From: Aureliella helgolandensis
GTDB lineage: Bacteria > Planctomycetota > Planctomycetia > Pirellulales > Pirellulaceae
Assembly (NCBI RefSeq): GCF_007752135.1
Contig: NZ_CP036298.1
Span: 8,300,501 to 8,364,500 of the forward strand
Direction: 5' to 3'
Length of the DNA stretch: 64,000 nucleotides
Shown: positions 1-9,198 of the stretch, in pieces
Layout: each line of letters begins with the position of its first letter
Position numbering within the stretch: position 1 is the first letter of the stretch
Made by a program: the position numbers and the translations under genes
The notes under the pieces: model-generated
Told to the model about the DNA's origin: nothing
The model's input: only the letters and a program-made list of their open reading frames with translations
Databases searched by the model: none

Positions 1-292
1 CATTGATGATCAGAAATGGCTAGCGAGCAATCTGCAGAAGGTGATCGCGACTCGGGGGCGGATGACCCTCCGACTGCGCGAACTCGGGTTCGAGGTCGCC
101 GATAGTCAAGCCAACTTTGTGTGGTGCACGCGCCGCGACCGGCCAGTCCAACCACTTTACGAAGCCTTGAAGAAAGACAAAGTCTTGGTGCGATACATGA
201 ACTATGCTGGATGGGGGGATGGACTACGTATCAGTGTCGGCACGGATGACCAAATCGATGCCTGCCTCGCGTTGCTAGCCAGCTACCTTTAA
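1..292 (+). CDS. hisC: Histidinol-phosphate aminotransferase, C-terminal part
   Basis: The reading frame is already open at base 2 and runs to the stop at 290-292, so only the last 96 or so residues are present; the start lies left of the window. This PLP-dependent aminotransferase makes L-histidinol phosphate in histidine biosynthesis. The visible tail has the usual class I/II aminotransferase C-terminal marks: a segment around DSQANFVWC, then a VLVRYM stretch and LRISVGTDDQ, where the arginine normally binds the substrate carboxylate or phosphate. The next gene on the same strand, 167 bases on, is hisB, which supports HisC over other aminotransferases of the same fold. The catalytic lysine would be upstream and cannot be checked. 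Confidence 0.85.
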   Translation, partial: IDDQKWLASNLQKVIATRGRMTLRLRELGFEVADSQANFVWCTRRDRPVQPLYEALKKDKVLVRYMNYAGWGDGLRISVGTDDQIDACLALLASYL

Positions 293-304
293 CCGAAATC
301 CATG

Positions 305-324
305 TTGTCGTGGCACCACGACAA
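305..324. repeat. Inverted repeat between hisC and hisB
   Basis: Bases 305-312 (TTGTCGTG) pair perfectly with 317-324 (CACGACAA) around a 4-base loop, starting 12 bases after the hisC stop. The hairpin is followed by four A residues rather than T residues on the + strand, so it is a weak terminator candidate. It could be an operator or an mRNA-processing or stabilising hairpin between the two his genes. The remaining 135 bases before hisB show no other clear signal. Confidence 0.4.
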
Positions 325-459
325 AAGGAACCGGGAAAGATCCTGAATACCTGAATATACAGTGCAGCAACACCGCTTCTCCCCTCCGCCTGTTGGCCCC
401 CTCCAACTCCGCACAACGTTTACCACTAGTCGCTTACTCCCATTATCCCCTACGCCATC

Positions 460-1050
460 ATGACCCAACGCACCGCACAGATCGACCGCCAGACAGCGGA
501 AACCAAGATCTCCCTGAAGCTCAACCTCGACGGCTCCGGCAAGAGCAAGATCGCTTCCGGCGTCGGCTTTCTGGATCATATGCTGACGCTGTTTGCCAAG
601 CATGGATTGTTTGATCTGGAAGTCACCTGCGATGGCGATGTGCAAGTCGATGCGCACCACACGACCGAGGACATTGGCATCTGCCTGGGGCAAGCTTTTG
701 CACAAGCTCTGGGAGACAAACGCGGCATCACGCGGTACGGACACATCATCCTGCCAATGGAAGAAACGTTGGTTACGATCGCCGTCGATTTGAGTGGTCG
801 CAATTATGTGGTATTCCAAGCTCCCATGCCCTCCCCAAAAATCGGCGATTTCGACAGCGAATTGGTAGAGGATTTTTGGTACGCATTTGCCAGCAACGCG
901 CTATGCAACTTCCACGTTCAATTGAACTACGGTCGAAACACGCACCACATTGCCGAGGGAATCTTTAAGGGGAGTGCTCGAGCTCTGCGAACAGCCATTG
1001 CCGTCGACCCCCGTCAAACCGACGTCCCCAGCACTAAAGGTGTGTTGTAA
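460..1050 (+). CDS. hisB: Imidazoleglycerol-phosphate dehydratase
   Basis: HisB dehydrates imidazole glycerol phosphate to imidazole acetol phosphate in histidine biosynthesis, in the cytoplasm. The 196-residue length matches the monofunctional enzyme, without the histidinol-phosphatase domain fused in enterobacteria. The family's metal-binding histidine clusters are all visible: [14 protein letters not shown] near residue 37, [10 protein letters not shown] near residue 64, and [18 protein letters not shown] near residue 162. The second and third are the duplicated HHxxE-type manganese ligands. The protein ends in the usual STKGVL-like tail. The start ATG is chosen because the TERxTxET-like strand that opens the family begins a few residues later. 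HisC upstream fits a small his operon. Confidence 0.96.
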   Translation: MTQRTAQIDRQTAETKISLKLNLDGSGKSKIASGVGFLDHMLTLFAKHGLFDLEVTCDGDVQVDAHHTTEDIGICLGQAFAQALGDKRGITRYGHIILPMEETLVTIAVDLSGRNYVVFQAPMPSPKIGDFDSELVEDFWYAFASNALCNFHVQLNYGRNTHHIAEGIFKGSARALRTAIAVDPRQTDVPSTKGVL

Positions 1051-1137
1051 TGGAATACCAGAACGCCCCCCTAGCGCGCACCGAACGATCCGTGCATGAC
1101 CGCTCGTCCGTGCCAGAGAGTCCAAGGATGTATTGAA

Positions 1138-1731
1138 GTGGCCACTCCCAAGCCCCACCCGCCAACGCTGCAGTTGGTCGCCATTTTCAGCCGACATGGC
1201 GCTGCGTTGGACTGGGCGATCAAGCAGATCAGCGATTGCTGGGGAGCATTGGCTCTCATTAGCCCTCGCTTCGATCACAGCGAAACCAATTACTACCAAG
1301 CAGAAATGGGAACCGGACTCAAGAAGCAATTCTTGGTCGTCGAGGGCGACTATGACCCGAGTCGATTGGCTGCTTCCAAGCTGGAGAGCAACGGCTGGGA
1401 GGCAGAATTTGCAGAGCAATCAGACCACGCTGATCAGCGTCCATTGAATATCGATCCAGGCTACCTGACTCTCACGAAGCTCGTGCTCGCCAGTGCCAAA
1501 GATCGCGCACACCGAATCTACTTAGCGGATGGCATTTACGCCGAAGAGTGCTTGTACTACCTCGACCAAGGCTGGCGGGCGCGGCCCTGGACCTACCCCG
1601 ATTACCAACGCTCAGACTTCCAAGTCTTTTTTGTCGAAGCTCGGGAACTCTTGAAGCAGCGGATGGCTGAGTTGCGACGCGTTCTGACCCAACAAAACAG
1701 TGCACCACAGTCCAAAGAGATGGGGATCTAG
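1138..1731 (+). CDS. DUF4416 family protein
   Basis: This roughly 200-residue protein carries the marks I associate with DUF4416, whose function is unknown to me. These are an FDHSETNYYQAEMG block (two adjacent tyrosines then EMG), a NIDPGYLTLTKLVLAS block, HRIYLADGIYAEE, and a WTYPDYQRSDFQ motif near the C-terminus. The frame is open from ATG 1096, but the first residues there look non-conserved; GTG 1138, with an AAGGA run about 12 bases upstream, is an alternative start and is used here. It lies 87 bases after hisB, and its stop is directly followed by the start of the sugar-phosphate transferase gene, so it is probably co-transcribed with envelope polysaccharide genes. No catalytic role can be assigned from sequence. 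Confidence 0.8.
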   Translation: MATPKPHPPTLQLVAIFSRHGAALDWAIKQISDCWGALALISPRFDHSETNYYQAEMGTGLKKQFLVVEGDYDPSRLAASKLESNGWEAEFAEQSDHADQRPLNIDPGYLTLTKLVLASAKDRAHRIYLADGIYAEECLYYLDQGWRARPWTYPDYQRSDFQVFFVEARELLKQRMAELRRVLTQQNSAPQSKEMGI

Positions 1732-1732
1732 T

Positions 1733-2872
1733 TTGACTACCTGGGCTTTGCTTATTCTTTTAGGTGCTGCAGTACTACCGAGTCTGCTCATCGCGTACTT
1801 CACTGTCGGGTGGGTGCGTGGCGCGGCCGAACAACTGGGCTTAGTCGACAAACCAGGGGCGCGCAAGGTTCACTCTGTCCCGATCCCTCTCGGTGGCGGG
1901 CTAGGAATCTGGGCGGGCGTTATGGGCACGCTCGCACTCGGAACGCTGGCCGTCTATTTGGCTACGCATTTTCCGAGTTTGGCCAGTCTCCTACCCGAGG
2001 GGATCACCGCACATCTCGACGGCTTGTGGGGCAAAGTCGCCGAGATATGGATGATTGCTGCCTGCGGCACCGTGCTGGCCTTCCTGGGATTGCTCGACGA
2101 TCGCCGTGGCGTACCTTGGTGGATTCGCTTGGGAATCGAGTTCGCGGTGGCAAGCTTCTGCGTCTACTGGCAAGGCCTGCAGTTGACCGCCTTTATCGAG
2201 CTCCCCTGGCTCACCAGCGCGCTGAGCGTTCTATGGATAGTGGCGCTGATCAACTCCTTCAATATGCTCGACAATATGGACGGACTCAGTGGTGGCGTGG
2301 CCGCCATCTCGTCCACCATGTTGGCCATGATGCTGCTTTCAACGTCAACTTCGAGCAGCGGTCAGCCACAAATTTTTGTGGCCGCAATGCTACTCGTGCT
2401 GGTCGGGGCCCTCCTAGGCTTCCTGCGACACAATTGGGCTCCAGCAACAATCTTCATGGGTGATGCGGGAAGCTATTTCATTGGATTTTGGATTGCTGTG
2501 GCAACTTTGTTAGCAACCTATGCGGGCTACCAGGGTGCGACGCCGCATGCCGTTGTGGCTCCGCTGATCGTCATGGCCATCCCCTTGTACGACATGACCA
2601 GCGTCATCTTGATTCGCTTGCGAGAGGGACGCAGTCCGTTTGAAGCCGACAAACGGCATTTCTCGCATCGCTTGACAGACCTCGGCATGACCAAAAAACA
2701 AGCAGTGCTGACGATTTACGTTGCTACCACGACTTGCGCATTGAGCGCCCTGCTCCTACCACGCGTCGATGCCTGGGGCGCGATGCTGATTGTGATCAGT
2801 ACCTGCTTAACACTCAGCCTGGTACGTATCCTTGAATCTGTCGGTCGTCCGCCAGCTGGCGATCAACAGTGA
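1733..2872 (+). CDS. WecA/MraY-family undecaprenyl-phosphate sugar-1-phosphate transferase
   Basis: This polytopic membrane enzyme of glycosyltransferase family 4 would transfer a sugar 1-phosphate, typically a HexNAc-1-P, from a UDP-sugar to undecaprenyl phosphate, the first step of a lipid-linked glycan. Family marks are visible in order: a cytoplasmic DKPGARKVHSVPIPLGGG loop, FLGLLDDRRG (the Mg-binding DD pair), NSFNMLDNMDGLSGG near residue 176, FMGDAGSYFIGF near residue 241, and the ADKRHFSHRL loop (HxH type) near residue 306. About ten hydrophobic segments surround them. The frame is open from ATG 1700, inside the DUF4416 gene. TTG 1733, two bases after that gene's stop and preceded by AGAGATGGGGA, is the likelier start. 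The O-antigen-ligase-like gene follows. Confidence 0.88.
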   Translation: MTTWALLILLGAAVLPSLLIAYFTVGWVRGAAEQLGLVDKPGARKVHSVPIPLGGGLGIWAGVMGTLALGTLAVYLATHFPSLASLLPEGITAHLDGLWGKVAEIWMIAACGTVLAFLGLLDDRRGVPWWIRLGIEFAVASFCVYWQGLQLTAFIELPWLTSALSVLWIVALINSFNMLDNMDGLSGGVAAISSTMLAMMLLSTSTSSSGQPQIFVAAMLLVLVGALLGFLRHNWAPATIFMGDAGSYFIGFWIAVATLLATYAGYQGATPHAVVAPLIVMAIPLYDMTSVILIRLREGRSPFEADKRHFSHRLTDLGMTKKQAVLTIYVATTTCALSALLLPRVDAWGAMLIVISTCLTLSLVRILESVGRPPAGDQQ

Positions 2873-2948
2873 CCCCTAGCTTCCCTCGGAGTCCCACACG
2901 TCGATTTGCGTTGACTCCTCCCACTGACTTTTCCAGCGGCAGCCTCCC

Positions 2949-5432
2949 ATGAATAAGCAACGCACCGCAACCAGACATCAAGGTGCGTCGGCTCCTGCGC
3001 GAACTGCGCCTCCACCGCGCGCGACGCAAACAGACCAGACGGGGGTGCAGATTCTCGGACATCGTCTGTGGAGTGCGGCGGCTGCGCTATTCGGAATGCT
3101 GTTGGTCTGGGCCTTTCTGTCTCCCCACGATTCAACGAGCGTTTTCAGTGGCGGTGCGCAACCACAAAATCTGGGTTGGTTGCTGGCTGGGTTACTGGCT
3201 GCTTGCGCAGCCATCTGCACCAATCGTGGAATACAATTTTCACGATGGGACTATGCCCTGGGCGGCCTCGCCCTCTTGTGGTTGGTGGCAGTCACATTGC
3301 TGGCCGGACGCGAATGCAATCCGCGAACCGCTTGGAATGGTTTCTGGCAAGTCGTGGCGTTAGCGGGTTGCTATTCCATCGCGCGCTGTCTGTCACTAGG
3401 CGGACGGACGCGAGCGGCGTTGGTCACCCTCTGCGTCGCCAGCTGTGTGGCCGTCGCGACGATCGGCCTCCATCAAGTCACCTTTGACTTCACGCGCATG
3501 CGCGCCAGCTACCAAAATGATCCCGAAGGAACGATGCGCGAAATGGGCGTTTTTGCCCCACCGGGCTCTCCCGAACGCATGCGCTTAGAGAATCGACTCA
3601 ATAGCCCCGAACCCTTTGCCACCTACGCCTTAGCCAATTCACTTGCCACTTCGCTCAGCGGTGGCCTGCTGTTGATGCTCGGCTTGGGATTCACAGGACT
3701 TGCACCGTACCTCGCGCGTGGAGCTTCCCTCCCAAACACACCACAAACGCCCCATCCATCGCAGCCGACTCTGTGGCCGCGGATCGCTCGCTGGGGCATC
3801 GTTGGAGTGGGGCTATGCCTCGTGTTCCTCATTTGGTTCTTAACAAGGAGCCGAACCGCCTACATCGCCGTCCTGGTCTCTTTGGGATATTGGTTCCTAC
3901 TAAATCGCCTGGAGCGCCCCGGATTCCTCGCGCCACGCCATGTACAGTGGCTGGTCGGAGTTTGCTTAGCAATCGTCGGCCTCGCTGGACTCTGGCTGTT
4001 TCTCAATGACCGTCTGGTCCTCAGCGAGTCGGCGAACAGCTTCACATTCCGCCTGGAATACTGGTACGCGACACTCCAGCTCCTCAAGGAGCACGGTTTG
4101 TTCGGAGTGGGTTTGGGAAATTTCCAGGCCTACTACCCACAGTACAAGCTGGAACGAGCCAGTGAGACGATCGCCGATCCGCATAACGCATTTCTCGATA
4201 TTGCCGCAACCCTCTCGGTCCCCATCGCGCTGCTGACACTCGTTTGGATCGTGAGGCGGCTAACCCCCAAGTCCGGCGCGCAAGCCATTCGCCTTGAGGC
4301 GGCACCACCACCTACCGCATCATCACACACCACGGACAACCTCCACTCCGCCCCACTGCCCGACGCACTCGATCGGCAACTTGCCCAGTTCACGGTGTGG
4401 GGCGCCGCGGTCGGAGGCGCTGCCTGCGTCCTCGCTTTAGCACTGTTGAGCGGTTTTGATTTGCTGGTGACACTCGTTGCCTGGACCGGCGGCGGAATCG
4501 TAGCTTGGCAACTCTGGCCCGCCGCAATTGCGATGACTCGAGACGATTCGCGCGCCTCGCCGACAATCGTCGCCGCTGCCACGGCAATGGTCGTTTGCCT
4601 TCTCGCTAGCGGCTCGTGGCAAGCGTCGGGAATTGCCATTCCACTTCTGGTTCTACTCGCCAACAGCCAGCCGGCCACTGCGGGAGTAGGCTCGAGCAAC
4701 CCACAACGTGGGCGACGATTCAGCGCGGTTGTTGCCACTGTGGGATTCGCGAGCTTCGTCTACTTGAGCTGGTTGCCCGCGGTGGGAGTCTGGACAGCCG
4801 AACAAGAGTTGCAGTCCGCCCAGGATGACGAGCAAGCTCTAGCGATCACCACGCAGGCACTCCAGGACGATCCCTTCAACACCGAACCGCTTCAGTGGCG
4901 GGTCGACATCCTAGTTCGGCGTGCCCTGCTGGGTCCAAGTGATCGCTTGGCAGTAGCAACCTCCCAAGCTGAAGACGCGATGGACGAGTGGTTGTCCGTC
5001 GACTTTGCCTCATTCCTCAACTGGAAATATGCAGGAGAACGGCTGCTGGAGCTCGCCGCACAGGCTCACGCCCAAGGCCAAGATCCCCACGCACTGTTGG
5101 AGCGCTCCCTGCATTTCTACACCCAAGCGGCCAGCCGCTTCCCAAGCGACGTTGAACTACAATTGCAGGTCGCCCTCACGGCCTACTTAACTGGGGATAG
5201 AGAAATCTATCGCCTAGGGCTCGAGGAAGCCTACCGCCTCAGCGAGCAGTCACCCCATGATGACAAAAAACTCGAAACGCAAACAATCTGGCTTCCATTA
5301 CAGCTAGGCGACCTGCTCCGCCCCCCCCTGTCAAGCGATTTCCCTCCGTTTCCAGCGCAAGTTGCGGACCATATTCCGGCAGAACCCGTTGCCAATTGGC
5401 TTCGTAAAACTATGGTGGAACCAACCCAATGA
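2949..5432 (+). CDS. O-antigen ligase/polymerase-like membrane protein with a soluble C-terminal region
   Basis: This 827-residue protein has about ten to twelve hydrophobic segments in its first 590 residues. In the family's usual places are FLTRSRTAYIAVLVSLG near residue 297 and a periplasmic block around LLKEHGLFGVGLGNFQ and DPHNAFLDIAATL (residues 375-415). Those are marks of the O-antigen ligase/Wzy_C superfamily, which join or polymerise lipid-linked glycans on the periplasmic side. A second set of membrane segments follows. The last 230 residues are soluble, helical and rich in paired hydrophobics, resembling TPR-type helices, as in several planctomycete members. It follows the WecA-like gene by 76 bases. 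Whether it acts as ligase, polymerase or protein O-glycosylating enzyme cannot be told from sequence. Confidence 0.8.
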   Translation: MNKQRTATRHQGASAPARTAPPPRATQTDQTGVQILGHRLWSAAAALFGMLLVWAFLSPHDSTSVFSGGAQPQNLGWLLAGLLAACAAICTNRGIQFSRWDYALGGLALLWLVAVTLLAGRECNPRTAWNGFWQVVALAGCYSIARCLSLGGRTRAALVTLCVASCVAVATIGLHQVTFDFTRMRASYQNDPEGTMREMGVFAPPGSPERMRLENRLNSPEPFATYALANSLATSLSGGLLLMLGLGFTGLAPYLARGASLPNTPQTPHPSQPTLWPRIARWGIVGVGLCLVFLIWFLTRSRTAYIAVLVSLGYWFLLNRLERPGFLAPRHVQWLVGVCLAIVGLAGLWLFLNDRLVLSESANSFTFRLEYWYATLQLLKEHGLFGVGLGNFQAYYPQYKLERASETIADPHNAFLDIAATLSVPIALLTLVWIVRRLTPKSGAQAIRLEAAPPPTASSHTTDNLHSAPLPDALDRQLAQFTVWGAAVGGAACVLALALLSGFDLLVTLVAWTGGGIVAWQLWPAAIAMTRDDSRASPTIVAAATAMVVCLLASGSWQASGIAIPLLVLLANSQPATAGVGSSNPQRGRRFSAVVATVGFASFVYLSWLPAVGVWTAEQELQSAQDDEQALAITTQALQDDPFNTEPLQWRVDILVRRALLGPSDRLAVATSQAEDAMDEWLSVDFASFLNWKYAGERLLELAAQAHAQGQDPHALLERSLHFYTQAASRFPSDVELQLQVALTAYLTGDREIYRLGLEEAYRLSEQSPHDDKKLETQTIWLPLQLGDLLRPPLSSDFPPFPAQVADHIPAEPVANWLRKTMVEPTQ

Positions 5433-5844
5433 TTGCTGCGTAGGCTGAACCACCTACTGCCAGCCTGTTCATCGAGTCGCCTGCCGTAGGGAGCATCGCC
5501 GCGCACCGCGATACCGCCGTTTGGTTGAATCGGTTGCGGCATACCTTTACCAGCCGATAGCAGCTGGTAAAAACGGTGCCCACAGCGTGATGGCTGGTTG
5601 CTATTCCCAACCGCCGCGCAAGCAAGCCCGGATGAGTTGCGGCTACAGCGAGATGGGGGGGCTACCCTCGCGGTAAAACTCAAAATGCAATTAAATCGAC
5701 AATCCAGTGCACGACAGGTTACTATTCAACAGGCCGCTAAGCGCCGAACCGCTTCCTCCCTCGCGTTCACGCGGTAGGGGCCCCAAGCGAGCCCCCGGTG
5801 TACACTGCTTCCATCCTTCAATTTACAAACCCTAGGAAAACTCC
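5433..5844. other. Gene-free intergenic stretch with three small hairpins
   Basis: No supported gene lies in these 412 bases. Three inverted repeats are visible: GTAGG/CCTAC at 5440-5444 and 5453-5457 just after the O-antigen-ligase stop, TTTACCAGC/GCTGGTAAA at 5546-5554 and 5563-5571 (9 perfect pairs, 8-base loop), and GGTTG/CAACC at 5596-5600 and 5608-5612. None is followed by a T-run, so none is a convincing intrinsic terminator. The promoter of the following DUF1573 gene probably lies here, but I cannot place it. Confidence 0.5.
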
Positions 5845-7047
5845 ATGCTTCGGATACTTTTAACCGCTTGTATCGCCGCAGTAGCTGGCCTTGGGCTCGG
5901 TCGCCTCCAGTCCTCTATGGCTACTAGTGGGTATACGGAACAGTTGTCGGGTTCCCCTACAACGCTCACCGAGCAGCGCGGGGAAATGACCAAGGAGGAG
6001 ATTCTTGCTAGCAAAGGAACTCCCAAAGCCGAAGTAGTGGGTGGGACCAGTTTTAACTTTGGCACCATGCAACACGGGGAGTCCCGCAGCCATGAATTCA
6101 CGTTGAGGAATATTGGTGACGGCCCTCTGCACCTCAACATGGGGGGATCGACGTGCAAATGCACCGTCGGAGACTTGGACGCCTCCGTCCTACAACCTGG
6201 TGAAGAAACGCTGGTCAAACTGACTTGGAAAGCACAATCGATCATGCCCGATTTCGGACAATCGGCGACGCTGCACACCAACGATCCAAACCAGACCGAA
6301 ATCAAGCTGGTGGTTAAAGGCAAGATTAGTAGCAGCTTTGTGATTGAGCCGAGTGAAATTTCACTCAACAGCATCCCAGACAATGAGCCCACGACTCGCA
6401 CCTTTAATGTCTTTACCTATCTCCCCGGTTCTAAGGAGTTGAAAGATTTCATGTGGACCGACACCAAGACTTCGGGCCTAGTGAAAATCGAATCCCAGGT
6501 TGTCGACATTGATGAAGCTCGCTTTCCGCAACACAAAACGGCCCTGGTGGCCCATGAAGTCAGCGTGACTTTCCTCCCCGGCTTGCGTTTTGGGCCGATT
6601 TCCGGACGCGTTCAATTCCTCACCGATCAAGAGGAAGACATCGGAACGCTCGAGATTCCGTTCACCGGACGCGTAACGGGTGAATTCACCCTGATCGGCG
6701 GAGCATCCCTCGATGTTGCGCGCAGTCGCGTGACGCTGGGCAATGTGAAATCGAGCGAGGGGGCCACGGTGGGCATTCAATTGGTGGTCCAAGGCGCCAA
6801 TTCCGAAGGTACGGAAGTTAGTGTAGGCGAGGTCATTCCCGCCAACTCCCTGACCGCGTCCGTGGGTGAACCCAAAATAAGAGGCGCAAGGCAGTTCTTC
6901 CCGATCACTATTGAGGTCCCTAAGGGCGCACCCCCCGCAAACTACCCAGGCACAACCTCGGGTAGTTTCGCTAAAGTAGTTCTGAAAACAAACCACGACT
7001 CGAGCCCAGAAATTCCGATATACGTCCAAGTGATTGTGTCAGAATGA
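5845..7047 (+). CDS. DUF1573-domain exported or membrane-anchored protein
   Basis: This 400-residue protein begins with a hydrophobic segment (LLTACIAAVAGLGLGRL, residues 4-20) that can serve as signal or membrane anchor. The DUF1573 domain spans about residues 68-155 and reads as a typical immunoglobulin-like (ASH/MSP-type) fold: NFGTMQHGESRSHEFTLRN, GGSTCKCTVGDLD with the CxC pair, then LQPGEETLVKLTW. The remaining 240 residues look like one or two more beta-sandwich domains. DUF1573 proteins are common in planctomycetes and often sit beside electron-transfer or cell-surface genes, but no reaction is known. The downstream gene, a metallophosphatase-like cytochrome lipoprotein, overlaps its stop (ATGA at 7044-7047) or starts 60 bases later, so the two are probably translated together. 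Confidence 0.85.
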   Translation: MLRILLTACIAAVAGLGLGRLQSSMATSGYTEQLSGSPTTLTEQRGEMTKEEILASKGTPKAEVVGGTSFNFGTMQHGESRSHEFTLRNIGDGPLHLNMGGSTCKCTVGDLDASVLQPGEETLVKLTWKAQSIMPDFGQSATLHTNDPNQTEIKLVVKGKISSSFVIEPSEISLNSIPDNEPTTRTFNVFTYLPGSKELKDFMWTDTKTSGLVKIESQVVDIDEARFPQHKTALVAHEVSVTFLPGLRFGPISGRVQFLTDQEEDIGTLEIPFTGRVTGEFTLIGGASLDVARSRVTLGNVKSSEGATVGIQLVVQGANSEGTEVSVGEVIPANSLTASVGEPKIRGARQFFPITIEVPKGAPPANYPGTTSGSFAKVVLKTNHDSSPEIPIYVQVIVSE

Positions 7048-7106
7048 CGGCAATCCGGAGATCGAATGAATTGATGGACCTGTTTATCGACCGTAGGGAG
7101 TCTGTA

Positions 7107-9104
7107 GTGCCTGTAAGTACGCGTCAATCCGAATGGCTTCGATTCCCCTACCGCTCTGCGTCACTCCTCGCGTCCTTAGGCCTCACCTTTTCGATCGCTG
7201 GCTGTCAGCCCGATTCGGGCTCAACCGCCCAAAAAAGCGCTGCTGCCACGGCCACGAGCCCGGCTCAGACGGGTGGCTTGGAACCCGAGACGTCGTCTCA
7301 GGCCGCCCCGCCTGCGGCCCCCGAAATTGTCGACCAGGAAGCTTTGGATGAGAGTGGCCGCATTGTGCTCGAAAGCACGCGTCCCCCGTTATCAGTTCCC
7401 GAGCCGGATCCCGTAACCGTGGAAGCGGCCACTGCCAACGCTGCGGATTCGGCCGAAGCAAGCGCCAAGATCGTGGCATCAAGCAGCCCCGCAGCCCCCC
7501 AGGCCGAAGCCCTTGAATCCGACATGGCCGAAGGGGCCCCCGTGGTGGAAGTAGAAGTAGCAGAAATCTCTGCCAGCAGCCCCGACACCCCAGCGGTAGC
7601 CACCGAGGTGGAACAGCCTGCAGAGGAGGAGGCGGAGGTGGCCGAGCTGCCAGCTAAGGTGGCCGCACCAGCTCCATTCCCCGCAGAGGCCAACGTCACT
7701 TCGGCCAGCGAACGGGATCAACGCATTGCTGCCGATTGGCCACAGCCCCAAGCGGTACTCTACGTCTCAGGGCAACAGCACGGCTACATTGAACCCTGCG
7801 GTTGCACTGGCTTGGAGAATCAAAAAGGGGGCTTAATCCGCCGCGATACGCTACTCACCGAACTGCGTGGACGCGGCTGGGATTTGGTCCCCGTAGACGT
7901 TGGCAATCAGGTGCGGCGCACCGGTCGCCAGCCTGAGCTCAAATTTCAGTCGACGGTCGAGGCTTTCAAAACCATGGGCTACCAAGCGGTAACCTTAGGA
8001 ATCGACGATTTGAAACTTTCGAGTATTGAATTGATCCAATTGGCGGGCTCCGATGGCCTCAATGCCACCCCCTTCATTTCTGCCAACGCCAGCGTGATCG
8101 ACTCCTCGTTTTTCCCCAGCCATCGAATCGTCGAAGTCGGTGGACGAAAAATTGGCATCACGGGGGCTATCGGCAATTCGCTCAAAGAGGAAATCCAAAG
8201 CTCCGACATCGAACTCTCCGATGCGGCCGAGAGCCTCAAGCCCGTAGTAGAACTTCTGCAAAAACAGGGCTGCGACTTCCTCGTCCTCTTGGCCCACGCC
8301 CCGGTGGAAGAATCGGCAGAAATCGCCCGCCAAGTTCCCGGCTTTGACCTGGTAGTCACCGCCGGCGGCTACGGTGAACCCACCTTGCACCCCGAGGAGA
8401 TTCCAGGTTCTGAGGCGGTCATGGTTCAAGTGGGTACCAAAGGGATGTACGGAGGAATCATTGGACTATTTGAGGATGCCACGACTCCCATCCGTTATCA
8501 AAAGATCGCCATCTCCTCGCAGTTCAAAGATTCCGATCGGATGCTGCTCGAATTCGAAAGATACCAGCAGCGACTCAAAGACGCTGGCTTCGACGGACTG
8601 GGCGTGGCACCGATCGCCCATCCCACGGGACGGCAATATGTCGGCTCAGAGGTTTGTGGAGAATGCCACACTCAAGCCTACGAGATCTGGGAAAATTCCC
8701 CGCACGTGCATGCGACCGATTCCATCATCGCGGCCAGCAACGATCGTGGTGGGATTACCCGCCAACACGACCCTGAGTGTATCAGCTGCCATGCTACCGG
8801 CTGGAATCCCCAAAAGTTCTATCCCTACCAAACCGGCTTTATCAGTGCGGAAAAAACGCCTCTTTTGGTGGGTAGTGGATGCGAGAACTGCCACGGCCCT
8901 GGCAAGTCGCACGTAGACGCTGAGTATGGCGACATCGAAACCGACAACGAACTACTTCTGGAACTCCGCCGCCAAATGGTACTCCCCCTAGCCCAGGCGC
9001 GAGAAAAGTGTCTGGAGTGCCACGACCTCGACAACAGTCCCGACTTCCACACCGCTCCCTTCGAAGAGTACTGGGACCAAATCAAACACTACGGCAAAGA
9101 CTGA
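7107..9104 (+). CDS. Lipoprotein: 5'-nucleotidase-like domain fused to four-heme cytochrome c domain
   Basis: The frame is open from ATG 7044, which overlaps the DUF1573 stop, but GTG 7107 places a good lipoprotein signal near the start: basic residues, then LLASLGLTFSIAGC with the lipobox cysteine. About 180 residues rich in Ala, Pro, Glu and Val follow as a flexible linker. A 5'-nucleotidase/metallophosphatase-like domain starts near AVLYVSGQQHGYIEPCGC and includes PVDVGNQ, AVTLGIDDLKL and LLAHAPVEE; several metal ligands of the true nucleotidases look altered. The C-terminal part has four heme-binding motifs, CGECH, CISCH, CENCH and CLECH (residues 538, 579, 613 and 656 counted from ATG 7044), in a cytochrome-c554-like setting. 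It probably sits lipid-anchored outside the cytoplasm in electron transfer; the substrate is unknown. Confidence 0.85.
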   Translation: MPVSTRQSEWLRFPYRSASLLASLGLTFSIAGCQPDSGSTAQKSAAATATSPAQTGGLEPETSSQAAPPAAPEIVDQEALDESGRIVLESTRPPLSVPEPDPVTVEAATANAADSAEASAKIVASSSPAAPQAEALESDMAEGAPVVEVEVAEISASSPDTPAVATEVEQPAEEEAEVAELPAKVAAPAPFPAEANVTSASERDQRIAADWPQPQAVLYVSGQQHGYIEPCGCTGLENQKGGLIRRDTLLTELRGRGWDLVPVDVGNQVRRTGRQPELKFQSTVEAFKTMGYQAVTLGIDDLKLSSIELIQLAGSDGLNATPFISANASVIDSSFFPSHRIVEVGGRKIGITGAIGNSLKEEIQSSDIELSDAAESLKPVVELLQKQGCDFLVLLAHAPVEESAEIARQVPGFDLVVTAGGYGEPTLHPEEIPGSEAVMVQVGTKGMYGGIIGLFEDATTPIRYQKIAISSQFKDSDRMLLEFERYQQRLKDAGFDGLGVAPIAHPTGRQYVGSEVCGECHTQAYEIWENSPHVHATDSIIAASNDRGGITRQHDPECISCHATGWNPQKFYPYQTGFISAEKTPLLVGSGCENCHGPGKSHVDAEYGDIETDNELLLELRRQMVLPLAQAREKCLECHDLDNSPDFHTAPFEEYWDQIKHYGKD

Positions 9105-9198
9105 CGGTGTGCAGTGGGATAAAACTCACCAGCACCTGCCCTGCCGCGCACCGCAACCGTAGAACCGTAGTGTCTCAGGAACTCGTTTCCTGGCCCCA

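Noticed and set aside
1810-2463. A 217-codon + strand frame.
   Set aside because: Alternative frame within the WecA/MraY-type gene, with no hydrophobic pattern or family match.
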